A DNA stretch of 64,000 nucleotides from Pseudomonas azerbaijanoccidentalis. GTDB taxonomy: Bacteria > Pseudomonadota > Gammaproteobacteria > Pseudomonadales > Pseudomonadaceae. The notes under the pieces were generated by a model that saw nothing but the letters and a program-made list of their open reading frames with translations, searched no databases and was not told the origin of the DNA. Each line of letters begins with the position of its first letter. Position 1 is the first letter of the stretch. The stretch covers positions 930,001 through 994,000 of the forward strand of contig NZ_JAHSTU010000001.1 in NCBI RefSeq assembly GCF_019145495.1, given 5' to 3'. Positions 38,193 through 47,358 of this stretch are shown one piece after another. The position numbers and the translations under genes are program-made.

Positions 38193-38561
38193 TCACTCAT
38201 CGAGTTCTACGACCTCGAACTTCACCTGATCCGGATAAAACGCGAGATATCCGCGAATCTGGTCCACCGACACCTTGGGGTCCTCGTAACTCCACACCGC
38301 GTTCGCACCTTCATGCCCCGGCACTTGCAGGCTGAAGTAACTGGCATCGCCTTTGTACGGGCAATAACTGGTGTGATCGGTGCGGGCGTAGTATTTCTCG
38401 TCGATGTCTTCGCGGGGCACGTAGTACACCGGCGGATAATTGGCCTCAAGCAACACCAGCGCGCGGGAGGATGCCGCGACCTGGATCCCGTGAAATTTCA
38501 CCAACAGGCAACCGGGCTGCTCGGCGATGGTGATGACAGGGCTGGGACCTGAGCTTTTCAT
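38193..38561 (-). CDS. DUF427 domain-containing protein
   Basis: Small protein of 122 residues from the DUF427 family, a compact beta-rich fold. Marks are NYPPVYYVPREDID near residue 41, HTSYCPYKGDASYF near 62, and NAVWSYEDP near 86. The function of the family is not known. GAGGAA precedes the ATG. The gene stands alone between the unassigned low-GC region and the topoisomerase gene. Confidence 0.88.
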   Translation of the reverse strand: MKSSGPSPVITIAEQPGCLLVKFHGIQVAASSRALVLLEANYPPVYYVPREDIDEKYYARTDHTSYCPYKGDASYFSLQVPGHEGANAVWSYEDPKVSVDQIRGYLAFYPDQVKFEVVELDE

Positions 38562-38625
38562 GGAATACGTTCCTCATGACGGTGATGAATCTGCAAGGAC
38601 AAGGGTGCCACAGAGCAATTGCAGG

Positions 38626-38648
38626 ACCGTGGCTTGCCCGCGATGGGC
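38626..38648. repeat. Single REP remnant, family C
   Basis: CCGTGGCTTGCCCGCGATGG matches one arm of the family C element; no second arm is nearby. Confidence 0.55.
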
Positions 38649-38855
38649 TGCACGGCAGCCTACAATCTGAGACCACGATTCATCAGGTATAACGCAAGTT
38701 TCGCTGCCATGACGGTCTCACAGCCGAACGGATTCCCCGGGCAGAGAAATCACGTGCAACACCAAGGCTGTACATCCATACAGATAATGATTGCTCCGGC
38801 GCGCATCACCGGCCATTCTGTGCACCTCCCCGGACACTGATCGACGATGGTGGTT

Positions 38856-40805
38856 ATGCGGCTGTACCTCTGTGAAAAACCTTCCCAGGCCAAAGACATC
38901 GCGGCCGTACTCGGCGCCAGGCGTCGTGGCGACGGCTGCTGGCTGGGTACGGACGTCACGGTGACCTGGTGCATCGGCCACCTGCTGGAAACCGCGCCGC
39001 CGGATGCCTACGACGCACGCTACAAGCGCTGGGTACTGGCCGACCTGCCGATCATTCCGGACAAATGGAAAATGACCGTCAAGCCGCGTACCGCGAGTCA
39101 GTACAAAGCGGTCAAACGCCTGCTCGGCGAAGCCTCGGAGCTGGTCATTGCCACCGACGCCGACCGTGAGGGTGAAATGATCGCCCGGGAACTGGTGGAG
39201 CATTGTCGGTATCGCGGCCCGATCCAGCGCTTATGGCTATCGGCGCTGGACGACGCCTCGATCCGCAAGGCGCTCGCGTCGCTCAAACCGGGGGCGGAAA
39301 CCTTCAGCCTGTACCACTCGGCGCTGGGTCGCAGCCGGGCCGACTGGCTGATCGGCATGAACATGAGCCGTCTGTTCACGCTGCTCGGGCGCCAGTCCGG
39401 GTATCAGGGCGTGTTACCGGTCGGCCGGGTGCAAACCCCGACCCTGCGCCTGGTAGTGGATCGCGACCGCAGCATTGCCGACTTCGTACCGGTCGCCTAT
39501 TGGGCCATCGACGTGCAGTTGTTGCACGACGGCACCCCGTTCACCGCGCAATGGCGAGCGGCGTCCGAGGTGTGCGACGATCAGGATCGCTGCCTGAATC
39601 AGGCGCTGGCCCAGCAGGCCGCCACAGCCATGATGGGCGCAGCAAGCGCCAGGGTGATCAAGCTACGCACCGAGCGCATGCGCGAAGTAGCACCTCTGCC
39701 TTTCGATTTGGGCACCTTGCAGGAAGTCTGCTCGAAGAAGCTCGGGCTCGGTGCCCAGGAAACCCTCGATATTGCCCAGGCGCTTTACGAAACCCACAAA
39801 GTCATCACCTACCCGCGCAGCGACTGCGGCTATTTGCCCGTCAGCCAACACAGCGAAGCGCCCGCCATTCTCGCTGCGCTGAGGCAAGCCGATCCGGCGC
39901 TGGAAGCCTTGCGCGATCACCTGGAGCCCCATCGGCGTTCACGGGCCTGGAACGATGCCAAGGTCAGTGCGCACCACGGCATCATCCCCACCGCTGCGGC
40001 AAAAAACCTCGAACGCCTGACCGGCAAGCACCGTGCGGTCTATACGCTGATCCGGGCACGGTATCTCGCGCAATTTCTGCCCAACCACGAATACGACCGA
40101 ACCCAGGCCGACTTCGACTGCGCCGGTGAAGCCCTGCGCGCGGTGGGCAAACAGATTGTCGAACCCGGCTGGAAACGCGCCCTGCCCGAGGCCCTTGCCC
40201 CGGCCAAGGGTCGAGAAGCGCCGGCACCGCAAACCTTGCCCAACCTGCGCGAAGGCATTGATTGCGCAGTGGCCAAAGTGCAGCTCAAGGATCTCTGGAC
40301 ACAACCACCCAAACCGTTCACTGAAGGCGACTTGATCAAGGCGATGAAAAACGTCGCAAAACTGGTGGAAGACCCACTGCTCAAGCAGAAGCTCAAAGAC
40401 ACCACCGGCATCGGCACCGAAGCGACCCGCGCGTCGATCATCCAGGGTTTGCTTGACCGTGGTTATTTAGTGAAGAACGGCAAGGCACTTTCCGCTACTC
40501 CGGCCGCTTTCAGTCTGATCGATGCCGTCCCGCGCGCCATTGCCGACCCGGGCACCACGGCCATTTGGGAACAAGCGCTGGACATGGTGCAGAGCGGGGA
40601 AATGAGCCTCGAAGAGTTCGTCACCAAACAGGCCGCCTGGATGAGCAAGCAGGTCAGCCGATGCTCCGGCCTGAACCTCACCATCAGTGGCCCGGCAAGT
40701 CCTGCCGGGCGCGGTGCCACGCCCTGGAAAAACAAGCGCAAGCCCACCAAGCGCAAAGCGGCAACTGCCAGCAAACGCCCGGCGAAACCAGCGAGCAAGG
40801 CTTAA
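38856..40805 (+). CDS. topB: DNA topoisomerase III
   Basis: Type IA topoisomerase of 649 residues that decatenates and relaxes DNA by cutting one strand. The Toprim domain opens the protein (LYLCEKPSQAKDIAAVLGA) and contains DADREGE near residue 105. The catalytic Tyr sits in ITYPRSDCGYL near residue 319. GIGTEATRASIIQGLLDRGYL near 527 is also conserved. After about residue 610 comes a Lys/Arg-rich basic tail instead of zinc fingers. ATG at 38856 begins the conserved MRLYLCEKPSQ segment; an in-frame ATG lies nine bases upstream. Confidence 0.95.
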   Translation: MRLYLCEKPSQAKDIAAVLGARRRGDGCWLGTDVTVTWCIGHLLETAPPDAYDARYKRWVLADLPIIPDKWKMTVKPRTASQYKAVKRLLGEASELVIATDADREGEMIARELVEHCRYRGPIQRLWLSALDDASIRKALASLKPGAETFSLYHSALGRSRADWLIGMNMSRLFTLLGRQSGYQGVLPVGRVQTPTLRLVVDRDRSIADFVPVAYWAIDVQLLHDGTPFTAQWRAASEVCDDQDRCLNQALAQQAATAMMGAASARVIKLRTERMREVAPLPFDLGTLQEVCSKKLGLGAQETLDIAQALYETHKVITYPRSDCGYLPVSQHSEAPAILAALRQADPALEALRDHLEPHRRSRAWNDAKVSAHHGIIPTAAAKNLERLTGKHRAVYTLIRARYLAQFLPNHEYDRTQADFDCAGEALRAVGKQIVEPGWKRALPEALAPAKGREAPAPQTLPNLREGIDCAVAKVQLKDLWTQPPKPFTEGDLIKAMKNVAKLVEDPLLKQKLKDTTGIGTEATRASIIQGLLDRGYLVKNGKALSATPAAFSLIDAVPRAIADPGTTAIWEQALDMVQSGEMSLEEFVTKQAAWMSKQVSRCSGLNLTISGPASPAGRGATPWKNKRKPTKRKAATASKRPAKPASKA

Positions 40806-40824
40806 TCCGCCAACAACGCAAAAC

Positions 40825-40906
40825 CTGTAGGAGCTGCCGCAGGCTGCGATCTTTTGATCTTGCTTTGAAAACCAAAAGATCGCAGCCTGCGGCAGCTCCT
40901 ACGGGG
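40825..40906. repeat. Bipartite REP palindrome, family A
   Basis: CTGTAGGAGCTGCCGCAGGC on the left and GCCTGCGGCAGCTCCTACGG on the right, with AAAGATC arms inside. It lies just past topB. Confidence 0.92.
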
Positions 40907-40959
40907 ATTGTGCGCACGCGGGACTATCCTTGATTGACGGACATCAGGAGCCCGCGGCC

Positions 40960-41463
40960 ATGACCTCGATAGAACTGCACGCCGCCCATCGTGACGATCA
41001 GGCAACCATTGAAAACCTGATGCAGTTCTACACCTACGATTTCAGCGAATGGTTGCCACTGACTCTGGGCGAGTACGGTTTATTCCACCTGCGGCCCCTT
41101 CCGAACTATTGGCGAAAACCTGCGACGCGGCCTTTTTTGATCCGGGTTGACGGCGAACTGGCCGGTTTCGTGAGCGTGGATGACGACGTCCATCTGCCTG
41201 GCGCCCACTACAACCTCGGCTATTTGTTCGTCAGTCGGCGCTTCCGTGGCCAGGGTGTCGCGAAGTTTGTCGTGTCCACCCTCTTGAGCCGGTTTCCCGG
41301 TCAATGGCAGATTTTCCACATCGAGGCCAACCCGCCCGCGCGGTTGTTCTGGCACGCGGTGATGCCTGAGCTCAGCACAGGCCGATTCACTCGGCATTCC
41401 CTGATGATAGAAGGTTATCCCTGCACCTTTTACCGCTTCGAGACGCCCCCGCCGCTCTCTTGA
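40960..41463 (+). CDS. GNAT family N-acetyltransferase
   Basis: Acetyl-CoA-dependent acetyltransferase of 167 residues. The GNAT core is visible: FLIRVDGELAGFVSVDDDVH near residue 60, then YNLGYLFVSRRFRGQGVAKFVV near 85-107, where RRFRGQGVA is the acetyl-CoA loop. The substrate is unknown. CAGGAG lies 8 bases upstream of ATG 40960, which is preferred over the upstream in-frame ATG at 40930. Confidence 0.85.
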   Translation: MTSIELHAAHRDDQATIENLMQFYTYDFSEWLPLTLGEYGLFHLRPLPNYWRKPATRPFLIRVDGELAGFVSVDDDVHLPGAHYNLGYLFVSRRFRGQGVAKFVVSTLLSRFPGQWQIFHIEANPPARLFWHAVMPELSTGRFTRHSLMIEGYPCTFYRFETPPPLS

Positions 41464-41986
41464 CTGGCACCTTGGTCCTGCTTTTTTTAATTCCCCGCGG
41501 CTTTGTCCGACAATATGTAGTGCTTGAAAATAATCACTACAAAACCGTTGACGAGCACGATTTGGCCTTGCATGATGCAGACGTCTCCCCGATCGGGAGT
41601 ACACGCAACACGCTTGAGCAAGCTCGTCTGACCGCCGAGCTGTTTTTACCGGATACACGCTGCCCACAAGGCAGATTGAAGAAGCTGACCTGGCCTGAAC
41701 GTCCAGTACAAGGACGAGAAGCGCTGGCGATCCATCCTCATGATGCTTGTGGCCGACCCTCAAAACGTCGGCAGGGGCCAAAGGTTATCGCCGCTTCTCT
41801 TCGTTGTGACGCTATTGCGTAGCAGTTATTCAACACGACTACATGCAACAGACGCAGGACCCCCGTCACTTTCGACGGATGACTGCTGACGTCCTGGTTT
41901 CGGTGCCAGGGATCAACTAACCGATGGGCTACTTGTATTAGCGAATCAACTTTGAAAGATCACCAAATGGTCAAGGGGGCTTTATC
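41464..41986. other. Gene-free region
   Basis: 523 bases between the acetyltransferase and the next small gene. A plus-strand frame of about 120 codons is open (segment NHYKTVDEHDLALHDADVSP) but has no proper Shine-Dalgarno, family resemblance or consistent codon use. A nested dyad, CAGGAC at 41855-41860 with GTCCTG at 41891-41896, encloses a second hairpin. Nothing else was recognised. Confidence 0.5.
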
Positions 41987-42316
41987 ATGAATCTGAACAA
42001 TCAACCTACTATCGAAGAACTGGCTCGTATGTTCGCGGCGCAAAAAGACAGCCACGACAGCCATATCCTGTGGATCAGCAAGTCGGGTCAGGTGCACATC
42101 GACTGCCTGTCGCCACATGCCCATGAAGCGGAGTTCGATCAGAACAACCAGAACCTGCTGGCCCGATTGAAGATGTACCGTCGCGGCCACGGCTATGTCG
42201 GCAAGAAAGCCGCGGCCGACAAGGACTTCATCGGCAATGTTCTGCAAACGCTAAAACAGGCTTGGGACTCGATGCAGAACAAGAACGAAGTTCGGGTGAT
42301 TGATCGGTTCTACTAA
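41987..42316 (+). CDS. Small conserved-looking protein of unknown function
   Basis: Soluble protein of 109 residues with no signal peptide or membrane helix. It has a good Shine-Dalgarno (AAGGGGG) and normal Pseudomonas codon use, and a strong terminator follows, so it is a real gene. The segment TIEELARMFAAQKDSHDSHI is helical and the middle (HILWISKSGQVHIDCLSPHA) looks like a beta hairpin. I do not recognise the family. Confidence 0.72.
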   Translation: MNLNNQPTIEELARMFAAQKDSHDSHILWISKSGQVHIDCLSPHAHEAEFDQNNQNLLARLKMYRRGHGYVGKKAAADKDFIGNVLQTLKQAWDSMQNKNEVRVIDRFY

Positions 42317-42345
42317 TTCAAATAAGCCACCAACGGCTTACAAAT

Positions 42346-42383
42346 AAAAAGGGCCTGCTCCCAATAAGAGCAGGCCCTTTTTT
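42346..42383 (+). terminator. Rho-independent terminator
   Basis: AAAAAGGGCCTGCTC, a seven-base loop, then GAGCAGGCCCTTTTTTT. It closes the small gene before it and can also serve the convergent cynR transcript. Confidence 0.93.
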
Positions 42384-42428
42384 ATGTCAGTTAGATAACC
42401 ACTGCAGGGGTGAGTGGGTTTGTGGTGC

Positions 42429-43310
42429 TTATGAAAGACCGGTCCCTAACACCAGATCCATAAACGCCAACGACGCCGCACTGTGGTAGTTGTTCTTGCG
42501 CCGAAGCAGCGCGGCTGCGCGTTGCGGCACCTGCCCCGCCCACAGGACTTTACGCAATGCACGGTCACCGCTGGCGATCGGCTCCGGGAGGATCGTCGCT
42601 ACGGCGGTGTGGCGGATGACCTCCAGCAACGTATTGACCGAGTTCACCTCGATGGCCACCTTCGGCGTGATCTGCACCTGAGTGAAATACGCGTCAATAC
42701 AGGTGCGGGTGAAGAACTCCGGGGTCAAGAGAGCAAACTGCAGTTGCGCCACCTGTTCAATGGTCAATGTGTCCTGGCTTTCGTACAACGGATGGGCGCG
42801 GCCAACCATCAACCCCAAGGACTCTGAAAACGCCTGAACCGATTCGATGTCGGCGTTTCTCACCTGATCGAACGCGATCGCGATGTCCAGCGAATCATCC
42901 ATCAACCCGGTTTCGATGTCGTCCATCGACAGCTCGAATACCTCCAGGTGGATGTTCGGATACCGCGCCACGTAATCGCGCACCAACGGCCCCACCAGAT
43001 ACGCCATGAACGTCGGGGTCATGGCCAGGCGCAAAGTGCCCCGGGACAAATCCTTCACGTCATGCAGCGCCCGCTTGCCCGCCTCCAGCTCCACCAGCAC
43101 CCGCCGAGCGCATTCGATGTAGGCCTGGCCCGCGTCGGTCGGCTTGACCGTGCGCGACGTGCGATCGAACAGGCTGACCCCAAGGGTCTCTTCCAGTTGC
43201 CGGATTTGTTGCGAAAGCGTCGGCTGGGACACGTGCAAGGCTTCGGCCGCCCGGGTGAAACCGCCGTGATCGGCGACGGCCAGCAAATAACGCAAATGGC
43301 GCAGCAGCAT
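42429..43310 (-). CDS. cynR: LysR family activator of the cyanase genes
   Basis: LysR-type regulator of 293 residues resembling E. coli CynR along its length: LRHLRYLLAVADHGGFTRAA, LHVSQPTLSQQIRQLEETLG, and the effector-domain block RGTLRLAMTPTFMAYLVGPL near residue 93. In E. coli CynR activates the cyn operon with cyanate as effector. The divergent cynS-cynT genes support the same role here. ATG at 43310 has AGAAGG at good distance; a GTG three codons upstream is the alternative. Confidence 0.92.
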   Translation of the reverse strand: MLLRHLRYLLAVADHGGFTRAAEALHVSQPTLSQQIRQLEETLGVSLFDRTSRTVKPTDAGQAYIECARRVLVELEAGKRALHDVKDLSRGTLRLAMTPTFMAYLVGPLVRDYVARYPNIHLEVFELSMDDIETGLMDDSLDIAIAFDQVRNADIESVQAFSESLGLMVGRAHPLYESQDTLTIEQVAQLQFALLTPEFFTRTCIDAYFTQVQITPKVAIEVNSVNTLLEVIRHTAVATILPEPIASGDRALRKVLWAGQVPQRAAALLRRKNNYHSAASLAFMDLVLGTGLS

Positions 43311-43324
43311 GGAAAACACCTTCT

Positions 43325-43339
43325 ATAGGCTGAGCTTAT
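43325..43339. promoter_or_regulatory. CynR (LysR-type) binding site in the cynR-cynS gap
   Basis: ATAGGCTGAGCTTAT is an almost perfect 15-base dyad with the LysR T-N11-A core. It lies 15-29 bases upstream of the cynR start and about 95 bases upstream of cynS, as expected for the recognition site of a divergent LysR activator that also represses itself. Confidence 0.65.
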
Positions 43340-43433
43340 GCGAAGCATTGTATATCGGTCTTGGACGCTATGGATGGATCAACAGAAGATGGCTTCACAC
43401 CCAAGCAATCATCCCTGTGACAGGAGAACCACC

Positions 43434-43901
43434 ATGCAACAGTCCCACGCCTACAACGATCCAAGCCTGGCCCTGACCACCGAAATTCTTGACGCCAAGG
43501 CGCGCAAAAACCTGTCTTGGCAAGACCTGACTGACGGCACCGGCCTGGGCCTTGCCTACGTCACCGCCGCCCTGCTCGGCCAACACCCGCTGCCGCAAAA
43601 TGCAGCCGAAGTGATCGGTGAAAAACTCGATCTGAACGCCGACGCTGTCGCTCGCCTGCAAATCATCCCGCTGCGTGGCAGCCTTTCGGGTATCCCGACG
43701 GACCCAACCATCTACCGCTTCTACGAGATGATTCAGATCTACGGCACCACCTTGAAAGCCCTGGTTCATGAGCAGTTCGGCGACGGCATCATCAGCGCGA
43801 TCAACTTCAAACTCGACATGAAGAAAGTCGAAGACCCGGAAGGCGGCTCGCGCGCCGTGATCACCCTCGACGGCAAGTTCCTGCCCCTGCGCCCGTTCTA
43901 A
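43434..43901 (+). CDS. cynS: Cyanate hydratase (cyanase)
   Basis: Converts cyanate and bicarbonate to ammonia and carbon dioxide (via carbamate), detoxifying cyanate and releasing nitrogen. The 155 residues match the family size. The catalytic Arg, Glu and Ser are seen at about R95, E98 and S121 in [12 protein letters not shown] and [10 protein letters not shown]. The enzyme works as a decamer in the cytoplasm. CAGGAG precedes the ATG. It is divergent from cynR and followed by the carbonic anhydrase gene, with a REP hairpin between. Confidence 0.97.
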   Translation: MQQSHAYNDPSLALTTEILDAKARKNLSWQDLTDGTGLGLAYVTAALLGQHPLPQNAAEVIGEKLDLNADAVARLQIIPLRGSLSGIPTDPTIYRFYEMIQIYGTTLKALVHEQFGDGIISAINFKLDMKKVEDPEGGSRAVITLDGKFLPLRPF

Positions 43902-43913
43902 TTCGACGCTACG

Positions 43914-44020
43914 GGTAGCAGCTGCCGAGCCCGCGAGGCTACGTTCGAGGACGCAGTCCTCGCCAATCCTTGCGACTGCTTCGCAGCCGGACGCAGCCTC
44001 GCGGGCTCGGCAGCTGCTAC
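43914..44020. repeat. Long REP inverted repeat, family B, between cynS and cynT
   Basis: Arms of about 35 bases, GTAGCAGCTGCCGAGCCCGC and its complement, with GAACGCAG-like inner halves altered to CCTCGCGGG. It sits inside an operon and could lower or stabilise part of the transcript. Confidence 0.88.
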
Positions 44021-44044
44021 AGACTCAACTATGAGGAAGTCTCC

Positions 44045-44704
44045 ATGAAATCGCTCATCGAAGGTTTTTTGAAGTTCCAGAAAGAAGCCTTTCCGCAACG
44101 CACCGACCTGTTCAAACACCTGGCCACCACGCAGCACCCGGGCACCTTGTTCATCACCTGCTCCGACAGCCGTGTAGTGCCCGAACTACTGACGCAACAA
44201 GAACCCGGCGAACTGTTCGTGATCCGCAACGCCGGCAACATCGTCCCTTCCTACAGCCCCCATCCGGGTGGTGTGTCGGCCACCGTCGAGTACGCCGTTG
44301 CCGTGCTCGGCGTCACCGATATCGTAATCTGCGGCCATTCGGATTGCGGCGCCATGACCGCTGTCGCCAAGTGCACGTGCATGGATCACCTGCCCGCCGT
44401 CAGCGGCTGGTTGCAACACGCCGAGTCGGCGAAGGTCATCAACGAATCACGACACCACGCCAACGAAGCAGCGAAAGTCAGCTCAATGGTGCGTGAGAAT
44501 GTGATCGCGCAGCTGGCGAATATTCAGACTCACCCGAGCGTGCGGCTGGCTCAGGAAAAAGGCCTGTTGAATTTGCACGGCTGGGTGTACGACATCGAAA
44601 CCGGTTCGATCGATGCACTGGATGGCAGCAGCCGCAATTTCGTATCACTGGTCGAGCACCCGACCACTTGCGCCGTGTTTGGCCAAGCGGTCGATGCCGC
44701 GTAA
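44045..44704 (+). CDS. cynT: Beta-class carbonic anhydrase of the cyanate operon
   Basis: Zinc enzyme of 219 residues that regenerates bicarbonate for cyanase by hydrating carbon dioxide. Zinc ligands are Cys39 in CSDSR and His98/Cys101 in CGHSDCG, the same numbers as E. coli CynT; Asp41-Arg43 form the catalytic dyad. TGAGGA precedes the ATG. The order cynS-cynT is the reverse of the E. coli operon, and the CynX permease gene is missing. Confidence 0.95.
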   Translation: MKSLIEGFLKFQKEAFPQRTDLFKHLATTQHPGTLFITCSDSRVVPELLTQQEPGELFVIRNAGNIVPSYSPHPGGVSATVEYAVAVLGVTDIVICGHSDCGAMTAVAKCTCMDHLPAVSGWLQHAESAKVINESRHHANEAAKVSSMVRENVIAQLANIQTHPSVRLAQEKGLLNLHGWVYDIETGSIDALDGSSRNFVSLVEHPTTCAVFGQAVDAA

Positions 44705-44723
44705 AGAAGGCTGGAGCGGCGGA

Positions 44724-45347
44724 TCAAGGCACCTGAGGCGTCTCGAACCATTCGCGGGACGGGGTCGGGAAGCGCATTTTCTGACGGACCTGTGCAGCGT
44801 TGCGGATGCCGGTCAATTGCTCCAGCAACACAAACGCGACTTCGGTCGCGGTGCCGGGTCCGCTGGACGTAATCAGGCGACCGTCGACCACCACGGGGCG
44901 ATCGACAAAAAAAGCACCGGTTTCCAGCAACTGGGTTTTGCGTTTGCCGCCTTCCTGATGGTACGTCGTCGCGCGCTTGCCTTGCAGGACACCGGCCACA
45001 CCCAGGCAAATCGAAGACACGCAGACACTGGCCAGCGGTTTATCGGCCTCGGCAAAGTGACGGATGGCCGCCAGGAACGGTTCACTCAAGGCTTCTTCGT
45101 AAAACCCTGACGGCTCAAAACCGCCGGGAATCGCCAGTGCATCGAAGCTGTCCAGATCGAGTTCCTCCAGCAGATGCGCAGGATTGAGCGACAGGCCGAA
45201 GGTCGTAGTGATCGTTGGCCGAAGACCCGCATGAATCAACTCCACAGGCTGGTCACCGATCAGGTTGGCCCAACCGAGTACGTCGGTAAAAGCCGCCATT
45301 TCCAACGGTTCAACGCCGTTGGCCAACAACATCAGGACACGTTTCAT
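44724..45347 (-). CDS. DJ-1/PfpI family protein
   Basis: Protein of 207 residues from the DJ-1/ThiJ/PfpI superfamily. Marks are ALAIPGGFEPSGFYEEAL near residue 65 and the nucleophile elbow LASVCVSSICLG near residue 97, where the Cys is the expected reactive residue. Members include chaperones, deglycases and isonitrile hydratase-like enzymes; the exact role here is not visible. ATG at 45347 has GAGG upstream; the longer open frame begins in intergenic DNA. Convergent with cynT. Confidence 0.87.
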   Translation of the reverse strand: MKRVLMLLANGVEPLEMAAFTDVLGWANLIGDQPVELIHAGLRPTITTTFGLSLNPAHLLEELDLDSFDALAIPGGFEPSGFYEEALSEPFLAAIRHFAEADKPLASVCVSSICLGVAGVLQGKRATTYHQEGGKRKTQLLETGAFFVDRPVVVDGRLITSSGPGTATEVAFVLLEQLTGIRNAAQVRQKMRFPTPSREWFETPQVP

Positions 45348-45439
45348 TGGGCACATCCTCCATCGCAAGCATGATTGATACAGTGCAACGCATGCTGGGC
45401 TTTGTTGGCGGGCAAAAGAAGGCTCAGAAAACGCAATCG

Positions 45440-45462
45440 ACTGTTTCTTTTCCTGAAACAGT
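45440..45462. promoter_or_regulatory. Perfect inverted repeat upstream of the DJ-1 gene
   Basis: ACTGTTTC, seven bases, GAAACAGT, in the 155-base gap between two minus-strand genes. It could be an operator for the DJ-1 gene promoter. Neither a T run nor a known regulator match was seen. Confidence 0.35.
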
Positions 45463-45502
45463 TCGGCGACCACCCGTCATGGGCGGCCGCGCAAAGAAGG
45501 TC

Positions 45503-47005
45503 TTAGCGTTTGACGCCCAGATCAATCTGGGTCATGCGGCTGCGAATGGTGAACACGCCGTCGCCCGAGAGAATCGCACTGCGCGCAAACAGGCGCCCGC
45601 TCTCCCAGTTCGACAAACCCAGTTCCGGCTTGTTGAGTGCGTACTGGCCATCGACCCAACGGGTGATGCCGTTGCCAACAAAAGGCGCGTTGACGGCGTT
45701 GTAGAAGCGCTCTTGCGTCGCGGCATCGTCGCTGATCAGCGACACAGTGAACTGCGGGCTGTAGCGATTGAACAAGGCAATCGCGCTGTCCAGGTCGTCG
45801 ACAATTTTCAGGCTGACTTCCGGGGTTTCTTCCCACTCCCACTCGCGACCCAGTTGATCCTCGGGCAGCGGTTCGGCCAGTGCTTCGGTCTGGTAGCCTT
45901 CGGCGCGGTAGACTTCGACGGTCGCGTTCTGCCAATCGGCAGGCAGGAACGACTCGCTGCCTTCGACGATGTGCAATTTGCAGCCCTGACCACGTGCCTT
46001 GCCAGCCTGTTGCAAGGCATCGAGAAACAGCGGCACCAGTTCGCCGGCACGGTCACGTTGGATCAGGCAGACATTCAGGGTGTTACAGACTTTGCGGTCG
46101 AGGGAATTGCGCACCACGCGGGCGAAACGGGTGGCATCGGCGTCGGTATCCGCGATCAGCCAGGCGCCACCGGTGCCGTGCAGGCTGACGGCGGTGCCGG
46201 CCTGTTGCGCGATGCTGCCCAGCTGGCTGACGGCGCGACCCGAACCACGGGCCACGGCCAGCGATAGGCGCCGGTCGGCGAACATCGCCCAACCGGCGGC
46301 ATGGTTGACGCTTTCCACCAGCGACACAGCGCCACTCGGCAACCCGGCATCGGCGAGCGCCGGATTCAGCGCATGGGTAACAATGGCCTGGGCAGTGCCC
46401 AACGCATCGCTGCCAATACGCAGTACCGCCGTATTACCGGTGCGCAACACACCCGCGGCATCCGCGAAAACATTCGGCCGGCCTTCGAACACAAACGCAA
46501 CGATGCCCAGCGGCGACACCACTTGCTCGACCTTCCAGCCGTCGTGCTCGACGCAGCTGATCACTTTGCCACGCGTAGCCGAGGCATCGCGCCAGGCGCG
46601 CAGGCCGGCAATCATGTCGCGGCGCATGCGTTCATCGGCCAGCAAACGCGTGGTCGAACGACCACGGGCCTTGGCCCGCTCGATATCGGCCTGGTTGGCC
46701 GCTTCGATCAAGGCCCAGCAATCCGCAGTTTCCAGGCGTTGGGCGAACAGATCGAAGAAGTGGCTGATCGCCTGATCCGACACCGCCGACATCGCGCCAA
46801 ACGCTGCTTCTGCACGCTCGATGGCCACGGCGGCCGCTTGCTGGTCAGCCACCGGGATCAGCAGCAGTTCACCGCTGACCTGCTCCACCAGCAGGTGGTC
46901 TCCGGGTTGAAAGCGTGCCGCCAGTTCGGGGCTGACCACAGTGACACGGTTACCGGCAAAAGGGATCGGCGTGCCAGCGACTAGACGTTCGAGCGCAAGA
47001 GACAT
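45503..47005 (-). CDS. Aldehyde dehydrogenase family protein related to glutamate-5-semialdehyde dehydrogenase (ProA)
   Basis: Protein of 500 residues that aligns in style with ProA: VVSPLGIVAFVFEGRPNVFA near residue 165, the catalytic Cys in LDRKVCNTLNVCLI near 310, and GNGITRWVDGQYALNKPELG near 450. It is about 80 residues longer than normal ProA, with the extra part at the N terminus (ERLVAGTPIPFAGNRVTVVS). It is likely a paralogue with another acyl-phosphate or aldehyde substrate, because the biosynthetic proA normally sits with other genes. ATG at 47005 is used; upstream codons do not resemble protein. Confidence 0.82.
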   Translation of the reverse strand: MSLALERLVAGTPIPFAGNRVTVVSPELAARFQPGDHLLVEQVSGELLLIPVADQQAAAVAIERAEAAFGAMSAVSDQAISHFFDLFAQRLETADCWALIEAANQADIERAKARGRSTTRLLADERMRRDMIAGLRAWRDASATRGKVISCVEHDGWKVEQVVSPLGIVAFVFEGRPNVFADAAGVLRTGNTAVLRIGSDALGTAQAIVTHALNPALADAGLPSGAVSLVESVNHAAGWAMFADRRLSLAVARGSGRAVSQLGSIAQQAGTAVSLHGTGGAWLIADTDADATRFARVVRNSLDRKVCNTLNVCLIQRDRAGELVPLFLDALQQAGKARGQGCKLHIVEGSESFLPADWQNATVEVYRAEGYQTEALAEPLPEDQLGREWEWEETPEVSLKIVDDLDSAIALFNRYSPQFTVSLISDDAATQERFYNAVNAPFVGNGITRWVDGQYALNKPELGLSNWESGRLFARSAILSGDGVFTIRSRMTQIDLGVKR

Positions 47006-47358
47006 GAAGCAGTTACACCATGCAATGGGCGGGCAGAAAATGTATAGCAAAAGTCCCCGAGCGTCATCCGCCACTCCCCCGCCCCCTGTAGGAGTGAGCC
47101 CGCTCGCGATGAGGCCAGATCAGTCAAATCAATATTGGCTGTCAGATCGCAATCGCGAGCAGGCTCGCTCCCACAGGGTTATGCCGCGTCTTCAGATTGC
47201 TACGTATCACAGTGTGTACAGCCCCGCCCCTGACACAACCGGCCTTCAATTCCGGGCGCACGAGACACATCGCAGATACACCCGCCTGATGAAATTCACT
47301 GGTCGCTAAACGGGCACACCGTCGCCCGATACCCCTGACTTGAAGGAGACCACAGTCC
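47006..47358. other. Intergenic region with a REP
   Basis: 353 bases between the divergent ProA-like and DoxX genes. It holds a family C REP and otherwise no open frame I can support. Both promoters should lie here; no confident element was recognised. Confidence 0.55.
47086..47178. repeat. REP palindrome pair, family C
   Basis: CTGTAGGAGTGAGCCCGCTC with GCGATGAGG on the left and GCGAGCAGGCTCGCTCCCAC on the right, about 45 bases apart. Confidence 0.85.

Noticed and set aside
41460..41822. Plus-strand frame of about 120 codons in the gap after the acetyltransferase
   Set aside because: No Shine-Dalgarno, no recognisable family and mixed codon use; kept only as part of the gene-free region.
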